Assembly: GCA_036873755.1 (NCBI GenBank)
Contig: JAVTVY010019033.1
Coordinates: forward strand, 1 to 64,000
From: Hanleya hanleyi
Taxonomy: Eukaryota; Mollusca; Polyplacophora; Lepidopleurida; Hanleyidae
Length of the DNA: 64,000 nucleotides
Direction of reading: 5' to 3'
This document shows positions 42,521 through 54,389 of this stretch, piece after piece (the stretch's first letter is position 1; each line of letters begins with the position of its first letter). The position numbers and the translations under genes are program-made. Below the pieces are notes generated by a model that was not told the DNA's origin, made no database searches, and saw only the letters and a program-made list of their open reading frames with translations.

Positions 42521-43234
42521 CTTCCTTACAGACAAATCATGTCAACGAAAAATAACCGATCCAACGGAGTTGTGAGCGTCCCGAAGCCGACACGGTCAAG
42601 ACCAAAGGCTCGGAAGAGAGTATTGGCTCATCCATATATGACGGCTGCCGCTATTTCATCAGCCTGTGAGAGACGTCATGAGTGAGGAAATTCTGGACGT
42701 CCTTCACAAAAGAATAAAACAGAAAATACCAAATAAATGCATACACTCAACATGAGCTAAATCCCATGGATGAAAAGCGTTGAAATTACAACTAACTGTG
42801 ACAAATGTGTCATTAGCAGTTATCAGGTCGCCAGCTAATGTCACAATTAATGTCATCAGCAGACGACTCTGCATCAACCGCTATCATCACAATTGCGACA
42901 TTGTCTGGCGACTCTACATGCAGAATGGACCACTACTGACACAATTTCGACAATTGTGGCATTATTTGTTGCTATTGCAAATTCTCGTTGTCGTACTTGT
43001 GACACTAACGGTAGACGCGTACATTTCCATCCCTAGTCAGCGGACCAGTGATGAGCTGAAGTAAACATCTGTACATATGATTTCTCCGTTTCCATGCGGA
43101 GTGAAGAAGCCATTTCTGATATATGAAGCAGTCTGAATATGATGAAGTCGTTAGTTCCATTTTCTGACGTTAGGTGGGGCTCTGCTCTATTTTTAGAGAC
43201 GACCATGCGAAATTGGGACTCTAGTTTGTGTACA
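42521..43234. other. gene-free stretch
   Basis: One open frame of 94 codons (42780-43064) is seen. It has a hydrophobic end (LLLLQILVVVLVTLTVDAYI) but no family match and no splice context. Nothing else recognised. Confidence 0.3.
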
Positions 43235-44890
43235 CCTCTGTAATTATGCGTATAGGCTCGCCGGTTTTTCTAACGGCGCAGGTAAGAATTTTGCTATTTT
43301 CCAAGCAAACTCAGCAAGGATCGCATTCGTGGACCACAGTAAAAGTGCCTGGAACAAGTGAATATTTGCTTTCGCGGTTTATGCGTACTGTTCTGAGAGT
43401 AAATACGAATGGAATTGTACAGCGGAAACAAAGACTTGTTCTCTAATTTCGGACAAACACTTAGTCGATTAAAATTGAACGCCAGAATGTATGCGTGAAT
43501 CGGCTTACGACTATATCTCGTGGTTGTTTCACACGATTTAGATATATTCTGATTGATCCCGAACTCTGTTCCCGTTATGTGCTCTCCCTGATCAACCCAC
43601 CCCACACACATAGCCTTGAGAATTACTTCAAGAGCACAGATATATAGACGCACATCGTTATTTTTTCCAATATACTAGAATACGAGCCACTCATACTAGA
43701 TATATGCTATGTACCATGTCGACCAAGAACACTCACAAATTGAATTTCTAGTTCACCTCGTTCGGCCGCCTTCTTGAATTTTGTAAAAAAAACTCAACAA
43801 ATATTCAAAAGAATATGACTGCGACCGTGAGAGGTACGGAGTTGTAATTCATTGCGCTGTATTTCCAAGAAGGGGTTCTTTTATGAGTAACTTTCTCCCA
43901 CTTCCGTATACAAACACAAAATAGAACCGTTTTTACTTCATCAACGACGACTATTAATATTTCTGACCACTTGTTCGTGTTCGTTCCCCTCCCAATTCCC
44001 TGCCTTATGCAAACCCATAACACATACCAACACCACCCACATATGTACACATAAATACTCAGTTTAAATTTAATATTTTGATGTAGCATTTATATATAAT
44101 TGGTATAGCTAACACAGAGATCATAGAGCATATATTGCTGTAATGGTAAGAGAAAGCTGTTATAATAAAATAATATGGCGTTGACAGACGCTCGACGACA
44201 CTGATATTTGGAAAGAAGCAAGGGGAATATCTTTGCTGTTCCGTCGGAAGTACGTGCTCCTGTTGTTTTGACCGTGCATGTAAGTATTGTTCTATTTTCC
44301 AAGCAAACTCAGCAGGGATCGCATTCGGGGGCCACGGTAAAAGTGCATGGAACAAGTGAATATTTGCTCTCGCGGTTTATGCGTACTGTTCTGAGACTAA
44401 ATACGAATGGGTTTGTACAGCGTATACACAGACTTGTTCTCTAATTTCGGACAAACACTCAGTCGATTAAAATTGCGCGCCAGAATGTATGCATGAATCG
44501 GCTTGCGACCATATCTCGTGGTTATTTCACACGATTTAGATATATTCTGATTGATCCCGAACTCTGTTCCCGTTAGGTGCTCTCCCTGACCAACCCACCC
44601 CACACACATAGCCTTGAGATTTACTTCAAGAGCACAGATATATAGACGCACATCGTTATTTTTTCTAGTATACCAGAATACGAACCACTCATACTAGATA
44701 TATGCTATGTACCATGTCGACCGAGAATACTCAAAAATTAAGTTTCTAGTTCACCTGGTTCGGCCGCCTTCTTGAATTTTGTAAAAATCTCAACAAATAT
44801 TCAAAAGAATATGACTGTGCGACCGTGAGAGGTACGAAGTTCTAATTCATTGCGCTGTATTTCCAAGAAGGAGTTCTTACATTGTTAGCA
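43235..44890 (-). repeat. interspersed repeat family A, tandem copies 2 and 3
   Basis: Two direct copies (about 43235-43990 and 44215-44890) of the segment at 880-2240, in inverse orientation. The pair shares long, nearly identical stretches such as GTGAATATTTGCTTTCGCGG and CCCGAACTCTGTTCCCGTTA. Copy 3 is cut at about 44880, where the GACCAT array begins. Confidence 0.8.
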
Positions 44891-45385
44891 GGATATGGTC
44901 GAACCAACCATACAAAATATGGTTGCCTCCGACCATAAAATTTATACTATAGACATGAGGTACCATATGTTTTATGGTCACTATCTGACAATACAATTTA
45001 TGGTCGGAGTAACCATAAAAGATCTGGTCATCAGGCGACCAGATATTTTATGGTCACTCCGACAGTGAATTATATGGTCGAGTTGACCATACAATATATG
45101 CTCGCTCAAGAAAAATTATGGTTGAAATATTTTTCTGACCACATATTAAGTGGTCAAAAGCAACCATAAGAAATATACCATAAAAGATCTGGTCACCAGG
45201 CGACCAGATATTTTATGGTCACTCCGACAGTGAATTATATGGTCGAGTTGACCATACAATATATGCTCGCTCAAGAAAAATTATGGTCAAAATATTTTTC
45301 TGACCACATATTAAGTGGTCAAAAACAACCATAAGAAATATGGTTACCATCATTTTTGTGGTCGGAGGCGACCATATCTTCATGG
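44890..45385. repeat. left GACCAT/ATGGTC array with tandem duplication
   Basis: At least 15 ATGGTC or GACCAT hexamers in both orientations. A ~165-bp block (TAAAAGATCTGGTCA, GGCGACCAGATATTTTATGG, TATATGCTCGCTCAAG) occurs twice in tandem. Confidence 0.85.
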
Positions 45386-45684
45386 ATTACTATGGCTTGG
45401 TGTTATCTGGGTCACAGCCAATGGGCCTTTCCGACCTGTCAGTGAGTCACGTGTCTAATAACAGCCAATCGGATTAAACTATTTATTCAACGCATGCTTT
45501 CTATTGTCCCACAAACATGGCTGTGCACAGTAGCCCGCCAACGAAGTTGTGCACAGTAATCCAGCAAAGCATGTGGGACATGCTACATGAAGATAGGTGG
45601 AGCACACAGCGGTTAGTCGGAAATGTGTATGGTTTTCACAAATCCCCTAAATCCCAAAATGAAAGTGTGATGCAACATTTGTCT

Positions 45685-46114
45685 TCACTGCAGGGCCTGA
45701 TCCAGGCCGTTTTTGAACCAGTTATAATCGGTTTGGGCACCACGAATTTGGGCGTCCAAACATGCCAAATGAAAAAAGAAGCCAAAAAAAAAAAATGGAG
45801 AAAAGGACACATGATGTGAATATGCTACATCCAACAAGAAATACGCTGCAAACAGCCCATACACAGCTTTTGCAATAGATGAGCAATGGCACACCGGCTC
45901 TTTATCCATGTAAAGAATAAGTTTCCGTCTTTCTGTTACACTTCCAAAGATCATCAAGAAAGGCTGGTCTCGGTCCGGCACAGACTTCCGAATTTCATCT
46001 AGTGTTGTGTTGAAGGGACACACATCTGCTAAATATTTGTGGGGATACACTGCTTTTTTGTGGTCGTCGGCAGAATATAACTCAGTCCAGAAACCGCCCC
46101 GATGATGTTGAGAT
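45685..46114 (-). CDS. minus-strand gene of the proposed transposon, last exon
   Basis: After the acceptor TTTTCAG the frame reads SQHHRGGFWTELYSADDHKK, CPFNTTLDEIRKSVPDRDQP, FLMIFGSVTERRKLILYMDK and LFAAYFLLDVAYSHH to a stop. This pattern (metal- or ligand-binding half followed by a 'ILYMDKEP...' strand and 'F.LL..AY' helix) reminds me of the carboxy part of SAMD3-like proteins common in invertebrates and fishes. Its phase does not fit the preceding exon (one base left over where two are needed), so a small exon is missed or the gene is damaged. Confidence 0.45.
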
Positions 46115-46423
46115 CTGAAAAGAATATTTGACAATTATTAAGTGACAACCTGCATAACAAAATGTATTCACTATAATCTGCTTACAACAGCATAAGTACA
46201 GGATGAGCAACACCATAATGGTATAGTTTTCGAGTGGACAGAACAAGTCTTCCTAATAGAGCTAAATTATACATGGGTGTGACAGTTACAAGAAGATAAG
46301 CAACTGTGTGCATGGTTTTCATCCAAGAAACTAGAACAACATAACATAGCTGCACTCCCCGATATTTTCTAAGATATGGGTAGAAGCAATAATATAAGTA
46401 TACAAGATGTACATATTCCTTAC

Positions 46424-46655
46424 CATTGTCATATTCAGGATCGATGTTCTCTGTGAGCGGGATTTGATCCAGTAGTGTCGCCAAAGGATGGGCTCTGGGA
46501 TACGTCTCTGCCTGGCACCTCTTCCCACTTCCCTTATATGTGCTGTAATTCACTCTTGATTCAGCCATCAAAGATGGCAGAACATGACCCAGGGAGGCTT
46601 GAAAAACCTGGAAATTGTTAGCATCTCTGTCAATCAGCTCCATCTCTTTCAGCAT
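46424..46655 (-). CDS. minus-strand gene of the proposed transposon, internal exon
   Basis: Exon of 232 bp between TTGTACAG and ATG|GTAAGG. It reads MLKEMELIDRDANNFQVFQA, SLGHVLPSLMAESRVNYSTY, KGSGKRCQAETYPRAHPLAT and LLDQIPLTENIDPEYDN. It joins in phase with the exon at 46984-47148. A piece of this exon (about 38 bp) recurs at 61999-62040. Confidence 0.5.
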
Positions 46656-46983
46656 CTGTACAACAATATGAGGCATAATCTTTTATTATTGAGCAGGAAC
46701 AGTATCACTAGTACATCTACATGATAATAATAAAATAACAAAAATATACTGACAAAAGTATTACACCGTAGTCTTTTGTAATTAACTTATATATAATCCA
46801 TTAAAAAATATTATAAAGTGAAATTAGTTATCTGCTATAACATATTTATCAATAAAATAGCCAGAACTCACATATGTAAGGATTCACACATCACCTGTGT
46901 GACAGGTGTAGGAGCGGGTTAACCTCTCAACAAACCAGTCACTTTATGTTTATGAACTAGAGTATTCATCATAAGATACTCAC

Positions 46984-47148
46984 AATCGATTCGTTCCTCA
47001 TGGCGGGCCATTCCTTCAACAGGGTGAGAGCATGTGGAGACTCATCCAAGACATACTTCCGTCGAAGTAGATAGGTGGCTCTTGTCTGATTTTCCATTAT
47101 TTTCAAATTCCTGGAGCTGGCTGGTTTCGACATCTCAAATATCAGCTC
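46984..47148 (-). CDS. minus-strand gene of the proposed transposon, internal exon
   Basis: Exon of exactly 55 codons between ATTTACAG and ATT|GTGAGT. It reads ELIFEMSKPASSRNLKIMEN, QTRATYLLRRKYVLDESPHA, LTLLKEWPAMRNESI. The stretch RRKYVLDESPHALTLLKEWP is a helical motif seen in SAMD3-like proteins, usually before a central domain. Both ends are phase 0. Confidence 0.5.
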
Positions 47149-47971
47149 CTGTAAATACAGTATGTAAAAGAGCCATTTAGTGTGAATAAATACTATTTAG
47201 AGATGAATAATCAGTCACTTAATACACTAGAGATTGAGAGATTCTACATAACAAATAGTACATGTCAACACTTTTAGCCAGGAATTGAGAATAGCGAATC
47301 TCAATTCAACTCTTTTTTGCCAACAGGGCCTCTCACTCCTATCTCTTTCATGTTATAGTTCCAGATCTCCATTTGAAAATAAAGAGTCTCAAACAGACGC
47401 ATTGATAGCTTAATTCCTGGTACATGTGAAGCACAAGATTTTGGATGTCCTCCCTGTTTTTCAGCAAGATGATCTCTTGAATAAATGTAGTCCCCTATTG
47501 ACTGCTGTGAAATGACAGGACAAGACAATCTGTAAATGGTATTCCATTTACGATAATATGGGACAAGTTGCTACTTATGTCGGTGCGCTCCGTAGCGCTG
47601 AAGCTGTATATTGTACACGATCCGTAGTTCATGGACATTTGACAGTCATGCTAAAACAAAAGCTTTCAAAGTACATACTATTTGTCTGAATAGAATTCCT
47701 CTTCATAATTTGTGGATCTGTCGGTACACTTAATTTGTACCAGTTTAAATTTTGTATGCAAATAACTTTGGGTCAACCCCCCGGGGACATGGTGGATGGA
47801 GGAATCTGGGAACCATCACAGCAAAAAATCCCCCAGAGTGGAGGGACCAAAGAATGCCCCACACCTAGACTCGCCCCCTCCCTCTCTCACCCCCGCCCCC
47901 AACACACTTCACAGGGGATTTAGGCCTACATTCGCCATACAATAAAGATACAACAACAACAAGATACATAC
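47149..47971. other. intronic stretch, possibly one unrecognised exon
   Basis: The first exon ends with one spare base and the exon at 47148 starts in phase 0, so an exon is missing in between. An open segment at 47301-47528 has an acceptor (TTTCACAG) but no good donor in phase. Confidence 0.35.
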
Positions 47972-48062
47972 CTTTGAACATTTCGGCCATTTCGGGCAAT
48001 TTCAGCTTCGTTGCTACCAAGTCCGAGATCTCATCTACGTTGAGAAACGACAGCAAATCCAT
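47972..48062 (-). CDS. minus-strand gene of the proposed transposon, first coding exon
   Basis: ATG at 48062, 30 codons MDLLSFLNVDEISDLVATKL followed by KLPEMAEMFK, then AAAG|GTATGT. The helical, leucine-rich start suits the beginning of a SAM-type domain. It lies 100 bp from the likely start region of the plus-strand gene, so the two may share a promoter. Confidence 0.45.
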
Positions 48063-48376
48063 TCCGATGAGAAGCAAACATTAACCAGAGAAATTTGTGA
48101 AACAGGCGATGAATTAACGATGAATTGAAGAAAAATTATAGTGACATTCAAAATCAAAAATGGCGCTCGTTTGTTCATATAGGAAGAGGATGGGCATGTG
48201 GTCGTAACAATTTCGGCAATTGCCGGATTTTGTCGGAAGGACTGGAAACGCCAAGCAGCTCGGTATTTTCCGCTACTTTCCGGTACAAGCGCCGAGCGAC
48301 AGTGGATTTCAACTGGTGTTTTTTGAAGGATGGCAGAATTTCAACAAGAACATCGCCACACCAACACCAATGGTAA
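48063..48376 (+). promoter_or_regulatory. shared promoter region and possible first exon of the plus-strand gene
   Basis: Divergent gene starts bracket this segment. It is less AT-rich than its surroundings. An ATG at about 48329 (AAGGATGGCAGAATTTC) reads MAEFQQEHRHTNTN and ends ATG|GTAACT with one spare base, the phase needed by the exon at 49514. Confidence 0.35.
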
Positions 48377-49513
48377 CTATGTCAAACAAACTGAATAATA
48401 TTGGATTGAAGATTTGACTAAACTAGCCAAGGACATTGATTCATTCGTCTTTGCGATCTCTGCACAGACAAGCACATTGCAAATAACTAATCAATCACAC
48501 CAGATCTGCACATGTGCCGGGGGGGGGGGGGAATTCAATAAAATATGAAAAGTTCAATAAAATGTGTCCAAAACACATTGTGAACTTCAATTTTCGGTTT
48601 CTCCCGGATCTCCCTAACCTAACCCAGAAACTCTGGCTGTGATAGGTGAAAATAGGTAAGGGGGCGTGGCACAACCAAAAATAAAAAATAGACTCCTTAG
48701 CCGATGATTTCGGGCTATCCCTAACCCAGCGATGAGAGTATTCAGCGGAAACACTGATTTCATTTTTTTTGTTTTTTTGTTGAAAAGTCAGATTTCGAAT
48801 GTGTCAGCTTTTCATTCCAAAACATTCAAATTTGGCATTTACTTTTGGTGGAGTTGATTTTTCAGTATTTTGGGGATCATTTTCCATGTTTTCACGGTTT
48901 TTCGACTTCTCATGCCTGACTAACACAAAAATGATTCAGAATTATGGATCTGATCATGGTAATTTTTTTTAAATAATTTCCAAAGTATTGAGTTTGGTCA
49001 TTGATCACGTAGAGTCAATGAATCACTTGCTGTACCCATGCATACATGGTCGTTGTGAAATATTTTATAATGCTAGTTCCAGACAAGTGCTAACCCCTCT
49101 AGATCAGTGCCATTTCCTTAACAAATTATATATTGATATATAACCAGGTTTTTTGTCATTTGGTTTGAAAATGCTGTTATTGACTACAGCGGAACGTCAC
49201 CATCTAATAAACAAAGTAGTTGTTATCCATCATGATTTTTTGGCTAAATAATGTAGTATCTGCAAGATTTTGGAACAATTTGATGATTTTCTTTGTTAAG
49301 AAGTTTTATTATTCCCCGGCTCATGTGCGAACGACTCCCCTCAGAACAAAAAAGTATGTTATTCCCTTATATTGGACAGGGCACTTCGAAGTCTTCAAAT
49401 AAGTAAGCATAGGAAACGACCCCCTCTCAATAAATCTTCAAGATGGCTATTCTCTTTGAAAGTACCGTAAGCTTAATATAATATTGAATGTTATCAATGC
49501 TTTCTTATTGCAG
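48377..49513. other. intron of the plus-strand gene
   Basis: AT-rich; holds a G12-type homopolymer at 48519. Nothing else recognised. Confidence 0.4.
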
Positions 49514-49677
49514 GAGCAGTGTACTTTTCCATTTTGAATTTGGATCCTGTGTACAGGTGGACTCTGAAAAGCATTTGTCTTGCAGCTTTGGTGTGTGAGA
49601 AAGATATTAAACACCCAGACATTGGATGGAAGGTCATACTTCGGCGAATGAATTCAGATTTAAAGAAATTGGAGAAT
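49514..49677 (+). CDS. transposase-like gene, internal exon
   Basis: Exon between TTATTGCAG and GAGAAT|GTAAGT. It reads AVYFSILNLDPVYRWTLKSI and CLAALVCEKDIKHPDIGWKV, with RRMNSDLKKLEN at the end. The 'YFS..NL.P.YR..L..I.L.AL' pattern is a recognisable segment of a large transposase-like family scattered in invertebrate genomes, possibly related to CACTA/EnSpm or Plavaka transposases. It precedes the catalytic-type exons below. Confidence 0.55.
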
Positions 49678-51030
49678 GTAAGTGGTTACCTCCTTTACTT
49701 CTGTTATATATTATACAAATATTGCACACTGTGTGAAGTGATACTAGAATTTATCATATACCTGCATAGGTAGCTGACCACATATCCGATATGAAGGCAT
49801 GTTTTCTAATTCCGTATCACAAGTCTATTCAAGTCGGATACGCTTCCTGTTCTATGAACATGAAAGTCCAAATAAAGATATATTCCATGCTTATGGGCCG
49901 CTTGCAAGCTTCAGTCAGTATTTACCCCCTTAACAATGCCCGTACAGGTTATGAAAAGTATCATGTATTTGGGGGCTCATACATAAATACATGCAATTGT
50001 TCTGATTCATAATATTATATCTGACCATGTGTTATATGTTTAATCCTTCATCTACATTTAACATGTATTAATTTGCTCAATTTTATTTCCCATCTGGACC
50101 ATGATGTTCCATAATCCATAATCCCATTTATTGAGCTCCCTGGTGCCAAAGGTGTATCAATACAACATGAGGTAGACAGGTTTTGTTAAAAAAACAAGAT
50201 ACTGTCACAACATTCATATCATACCAAACAAACTGACTACCAATTATAAAGTATTTTAAGCTGCATCTCCATTCATAGGTCTGGGCACTATACTCCGCCC
50301 ACATCCAGGTCAAAGTTTGGACCGGTTCCATGTTTGTTAATAAATTAGTCTCAAGTCGACATACTGAAACCCATTGTACTGTTGATTTCTGTGGTGGCAG
50401 CAATATATCTGCCAAACAGAACAGAGTCAAATGCTTCTGCAATCAGTGTCATATGAAACATCAAATCACAAGAATCATATGTGTTATCTGTCTTACCTAA
50501 TTACAGTCATGAATATCTCCTCTATCGACTGGGTATCAAAGATAGTATCCCCCCGCCACACACTGTTGTAACATTTTTTTCATCACATGTCATCCCTGTG
50601 AAAATGTCTTAATATCTTGAAATTTTCAGATGCAAAATAAGTGAGTAGCTGAATGTTCAAGCATGAACATGCACTGCAGTGCTGTACTCAAATGGGCTAC
50701 TTTTAGATAAACAAAATATCCATAAGAAATACGGTACCATTTTAATGTACCTTACGAAGTGTGAAATTTAGAGCAATCACCATGTTTGAGAAACCGTTCA
50801 ATTTAAGCCTCTGCATTACCTGACTTCGATTACTGCGAAACACAACAGTTTTACCAATTATGATATAAAATTATATAAATAGAAGGGTATATGACAGGGT
50901 ATAGTTGGGAGATTGTACCCCCACCGCACTCTATGAGAGCTGTTACAGACTGCTATTTGCCATTTTCATATATTCTAGGAACTCGGAAAACCGAAATACT
51001 GTATATGAAAAGGTCTCGTTCTGCTTCCAG
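49678..51030. other. intron of the transposase-like gene
   Basis: No gene. The coding frame is open leftward from 51031 to about 50980 (NSENRNTVYEKVSFCFQ), so the next exon may start at 50979 with another phase. Confidence 0.35.
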
Positions 51031-51204
51031 GGATTTTTGTGTAACATTGATGGAGAAGAAGTTTTCATCCAAGGGACCATTGCCCAGTTATCACTAGACA
51101 ACAAAGCTGCTCATTCCATTTTTGGTATTCATGACACTTTTTATGGAGAAAAGACATGTATATCAAGGTACTGTCATTGTACCTCCACAGACATACAGTT
51201 GAAG
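51031..51204 (+). CDS. transposase-like gene, internal exon
   Basis: After TGCTTCCAG the exon reads GFLCNIDGEEVFIQGTIAQL and SLDNKAAHSIFGIHDTFYGE with KTCISRYCHCTSTDIQLK, then GAAG|GTATTG. The 'GDNLGxHSLFGFxESF...CRxC' type of segment with its cysteines (CISRYCHC) is characteristic of the same transposase-like family. Both ends are phase 0. Confidence 0.55.
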
Positions 51205-51562
51205 GTATTGAACTTTATTATTAGCAACACCCCCCCCCTCCCTTCAAAAGGAAAACTCAACACTGCATCATAAAAGGTGAATGTATTTTTATGATGAGTT
51301 AGGCATTGCTCTTTTCACCTTTAAATGATTGTGCACCCAACATACGTTACAGGCATATCCCATCTATATCCAAATTTATCAAAAAACACTTGGCGAGGAG
51401 ATTTGTATTGTTCAAAAGTGTTCTTGTTTTATCTACAATTATTATGTACATGGCATACATGTATGTATCTCGATGACCACAACCTGATTACTTCTAGAGA
51501 TTCAATTCCGAACAACATTAACATTTGAAATAAAGGATTATGTTTGTTTTTCCTTTTCCCAG

Positions 51563-51772
51563 GTTCATTTTGGACAATGTGAACTTCGAACACGAGAAAC
51601 CTTTGATGTTGACCAAACAGAACTAGAAAGAACTGGCAGAACAAGTCATGGAATAGCATCAAGATGTTTCTTGGAGTCTGATTTCTTACACAGAGGGGAT
51701 GCATTCGCAGCAGACATTCATCACGATGTCTTGGAAGGACTGATACCTGGCATGCTAAAACCGATATTACAG
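51563..51772 (+). CDS. transposase-like gene, internal exon
   Basis: 70 codons after TTTTCCCAG, containing TFDVDQTELERTGRTSHGIA and DAFAADIHHDVLEGLIPGML. The DxHHDVLEG motif is a strong marker of this family (probably a metal-binding catalytic part). The 3' boundary fits TTACAG|GCGAGA, a rare GC donor, and phase 0 matches the next exon. Confidence 0.6.
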
Positions 51773-52110
51773 GCGAGAGGTCGAGAGCTGTTGATCACTC
51801 TCCTGGATTTCTTATTGCGAGAGTGATCATTGTATTGCGAGACTGAGTTGCTCTCTCCGCTATCAGACTCCAATATTTCCCATTTGGGTGAGGGTTCCAA
51901 TGTTGGGAGAACAACAGAGTTCAGTGGGTAAAATTTTTATCAACTGTTATACTGATCATTATGTTTCAGTAAAATACATTCTTTTAACCTGGACTAAAAG
52001 TAGATCATCTTTCATGCCAACTCACGTCACTTTACAGGCATATCAGTATTATTATGTATTTAAAATGCCCTCTTCAACAGAAATTCAACCTGCATTGAAT
52101 TCGTTTTCAG

Positions 52111-52261
52111 GAGCTGATAACCAAGAAGAAATTGTTCACCATTCAGATGTTGAACGACCGAGTCCTGAGCTTCTCCTACAATGCACATGATTCCAAAAAC
52201 AGACCTTCAGTAATAACAGAAGCAAAGTTGAAGGAAGATTCTCGAAGCCTAAAGCAATATG
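52111..52261 (+). CDS. transposase-like gene, internal exon
   Basis: After CGTTTTCAG, 50 codons plus one base: ELITKKKLFTIQMLNDRVLS, FSYNAHDSKNRPSVITEAKL, KEDSRSLKQY, then ATG|GTAATT. The spare G combines with CT of the next exon to an alanine codon. Confidence 0.6.
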
Positions 52262-52469
52262 GTAATTATGGATTTTCGACAATATATCAAGGGATTTTGT
52301 TTCATACTGATTTTGTTTCATACAAAATCAAGTTTATCATATGCATCATGAGCAGATAATTACTGCTAACATGTGATTGCCCGATGGGGTTCATTCTTTC
52401 TTTCCCTTTCTTGTATCGGGATCCCTTTCCTATGCTCTTCTCTTTTGTATGACTTTTCTCTCACCCGAC

Positions 52470-52592
52470 CTTTCAGAATGCAACCCCAGTCAGCTAAGCT
52501 TGTCGTAGGAGGCGACGAATATGGGATCGTCGTGATGTAACTGAAATATTGTTGAAAGCAACGTTAACTGTTAACTCACTCACTCACTTATG
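52470..52592 (+). repeat. gastropod-type SINE, copy 2
   Basis: Contains GTCGTAGGAGGCGACGAATA and the tail ATGTAACTGAAATATTGTTG ending AACTCACTCACTCAC. It lies in an intron of the transposase-like gene. Confidence 0.65.
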
Positions 52593-52744
52593 AGGGATAG
52601 ACATGATTGAACAATATACTGGTTGATCGACCCGGACTCTTTACTGTATGCCTTATTCTGCATTAAAAGTTGTGTATGGGTGAATTTTGACTTCCTTAAG
52701 GCTCTTGTTTACTGATATGTTTATATTTTGTTGCACTTTTTCAG

Positions 52745-53610
52745 CTGCTCAGTACTGGTGCCTTTTGAGGAAGTTACCTTTGCTTGTCGGAGATCTTGTT
52801 CCAGATGATGATGAGCACTGGAGACTCCTCCTTCAACTCCTGGATGTTGTTGATCTGATCATGAGCCCAAAAGTAGATGAGGAAACTTTGTCATACATGG
52901 AGATGCAGCTGTTGGTGTTATTCACAGAGTTTCGTCGTTTATTCCCGCTGATACGAATCACACCAAAAATGCATTACACTTTGCATTACCCTAGGCTGAT
53001 GAGAGAAGTGGGACCATTGATCCGACACTGGGTTATGCGTTATGAGGCGAAGCACCACTTCTTCAAACGTGCTGCCATTATCAGTGGAAATTTTATCAAT
53101 GTAGCGAAAACACTTGCCATGCGACATCAGATGCTTCAGGTCGTTCATGTGAATGAGGGCGGTCTACTGAGAAGAGATGTTGATCTAACAGCTGGCCATC
53201 CCATGAATGTCCGGGATTTGCAATGTGCCAATGATACAGCAAATCTTCTAAACACTGAAACAGCAACAGAGTGTGATAAGGTGACAATTTTTGGCACTGT
53301 GTATAAATGTGGTGATGCCATTTTGACTGACATTGATGATGGCGGTTTTGTTAGTCTTGGGGAGATCAGCAAGGTCATTGTTAACACTGATCAGGTTGTA
53401 TGCTTTGTTGTGCAAATGTTCAATGTCATTGAATATGATGAACACTTTCATTCCTGGAAAATTGAAAAGCCCCGTCAGCCTGAAATCAGAGCTTTGCTGT
53501 ACCAGTCCTTGCCCGATTGCCAACCAGTTGGTGTACATTGGTCCTTTGGTAGCAACAGTGAACTGTATGCAAATTTGAGATACCATATCATCTGTTGTGA
53601 AAAGGCATGA
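52745..53610 (+). CDS. transposase-like gene, last exon
   Basis: About 288 codons after TTTTTCAG. Motifs: AQYWCLLRKLPLLVGDLVPD, FRRLFPLIRITPKMHYTLHY, PRLMREVGPLIRHWVMRYEA and KHHFFKRAAIISGNFINVAK. The 'PKxHYxxHYP...GPxxxxWxMRYEAKHxFFK' signature is typical of the carboxy half of this transposase-like family. The frame is intact to the TGA at 53608-53610, so this copy may still be functional or only recently dead. Later residues (GDAILTDIDDGGFVSLGEIS) form a beta-rich end domain. Confidence 0.7.
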
Positions 53611-54389
53611 ATTTCAGTAAGATTATAGTATACAAATGTCATATTGTTTCTGATAATGATCACTTGTGTATCTGTCACCCAAGTTGCATATCAAGTTTCA
53701 TGAATGAAACCCAAGAAATATAGCTTACCTGTTAATTTTTTGATGAATTAAACAATGTGTGTGTATAGTTTGATGGCAGTATTTGTTTTTACATTCTTAT
53801 GCGCCCATCGTAAGACTAGGTGGTATAATGGGATGGCTCGTTTAGTCTCCATCCATCCGTCCGACTGTTACCATTTTATGGCAATACCAGTTCCAGTATA
53901 CTAGGCAGGGACCACTGAGTGGCGGGGGGACGCACTATTTGGGACCACAATGTATGTTATGTCCCCTCCCCCCCCACCACTTTCAAATGTGCTTCGCGAC
54001 TCGTGCTAGGGATTGGTACCAAACTCCGCCTTCATGTCTCCCTATTTATTTTGAACAACATGTCTAAACATCAGGAAATGATTGAAAATTGTTAAGTTTA
54101 TGCTATAGCTACTGTTCAGGGGTGTGGATTGTGTTGATCAGCTGATCTATATACGTATTCTAGGCCAAATTCCAATTACTTACGGTTATATCTTATGAAG
54201 TTTTGGTGTCTGAACAAAAGCCCATAAAGCTCTTCTCAAAAAGATGAGACCTGTATACAAGAGCTGATGGAATACCTTGATATCTATCAAGAGTCTAACA
54301 ACTTTAATATGGGAAATACCTGCAAATTTTATTTATTGTAAGAAGGATAGTCATCTTGAAGTTGCAGAACGCTTACCGCAGTGACCACA
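53611..54389. other. gene-free stretch after the transposase-like gene
   Basis: Holds a poly-G/poly-C patch near 53922 and 53967. No gene recognised. Confidence 0.4.
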
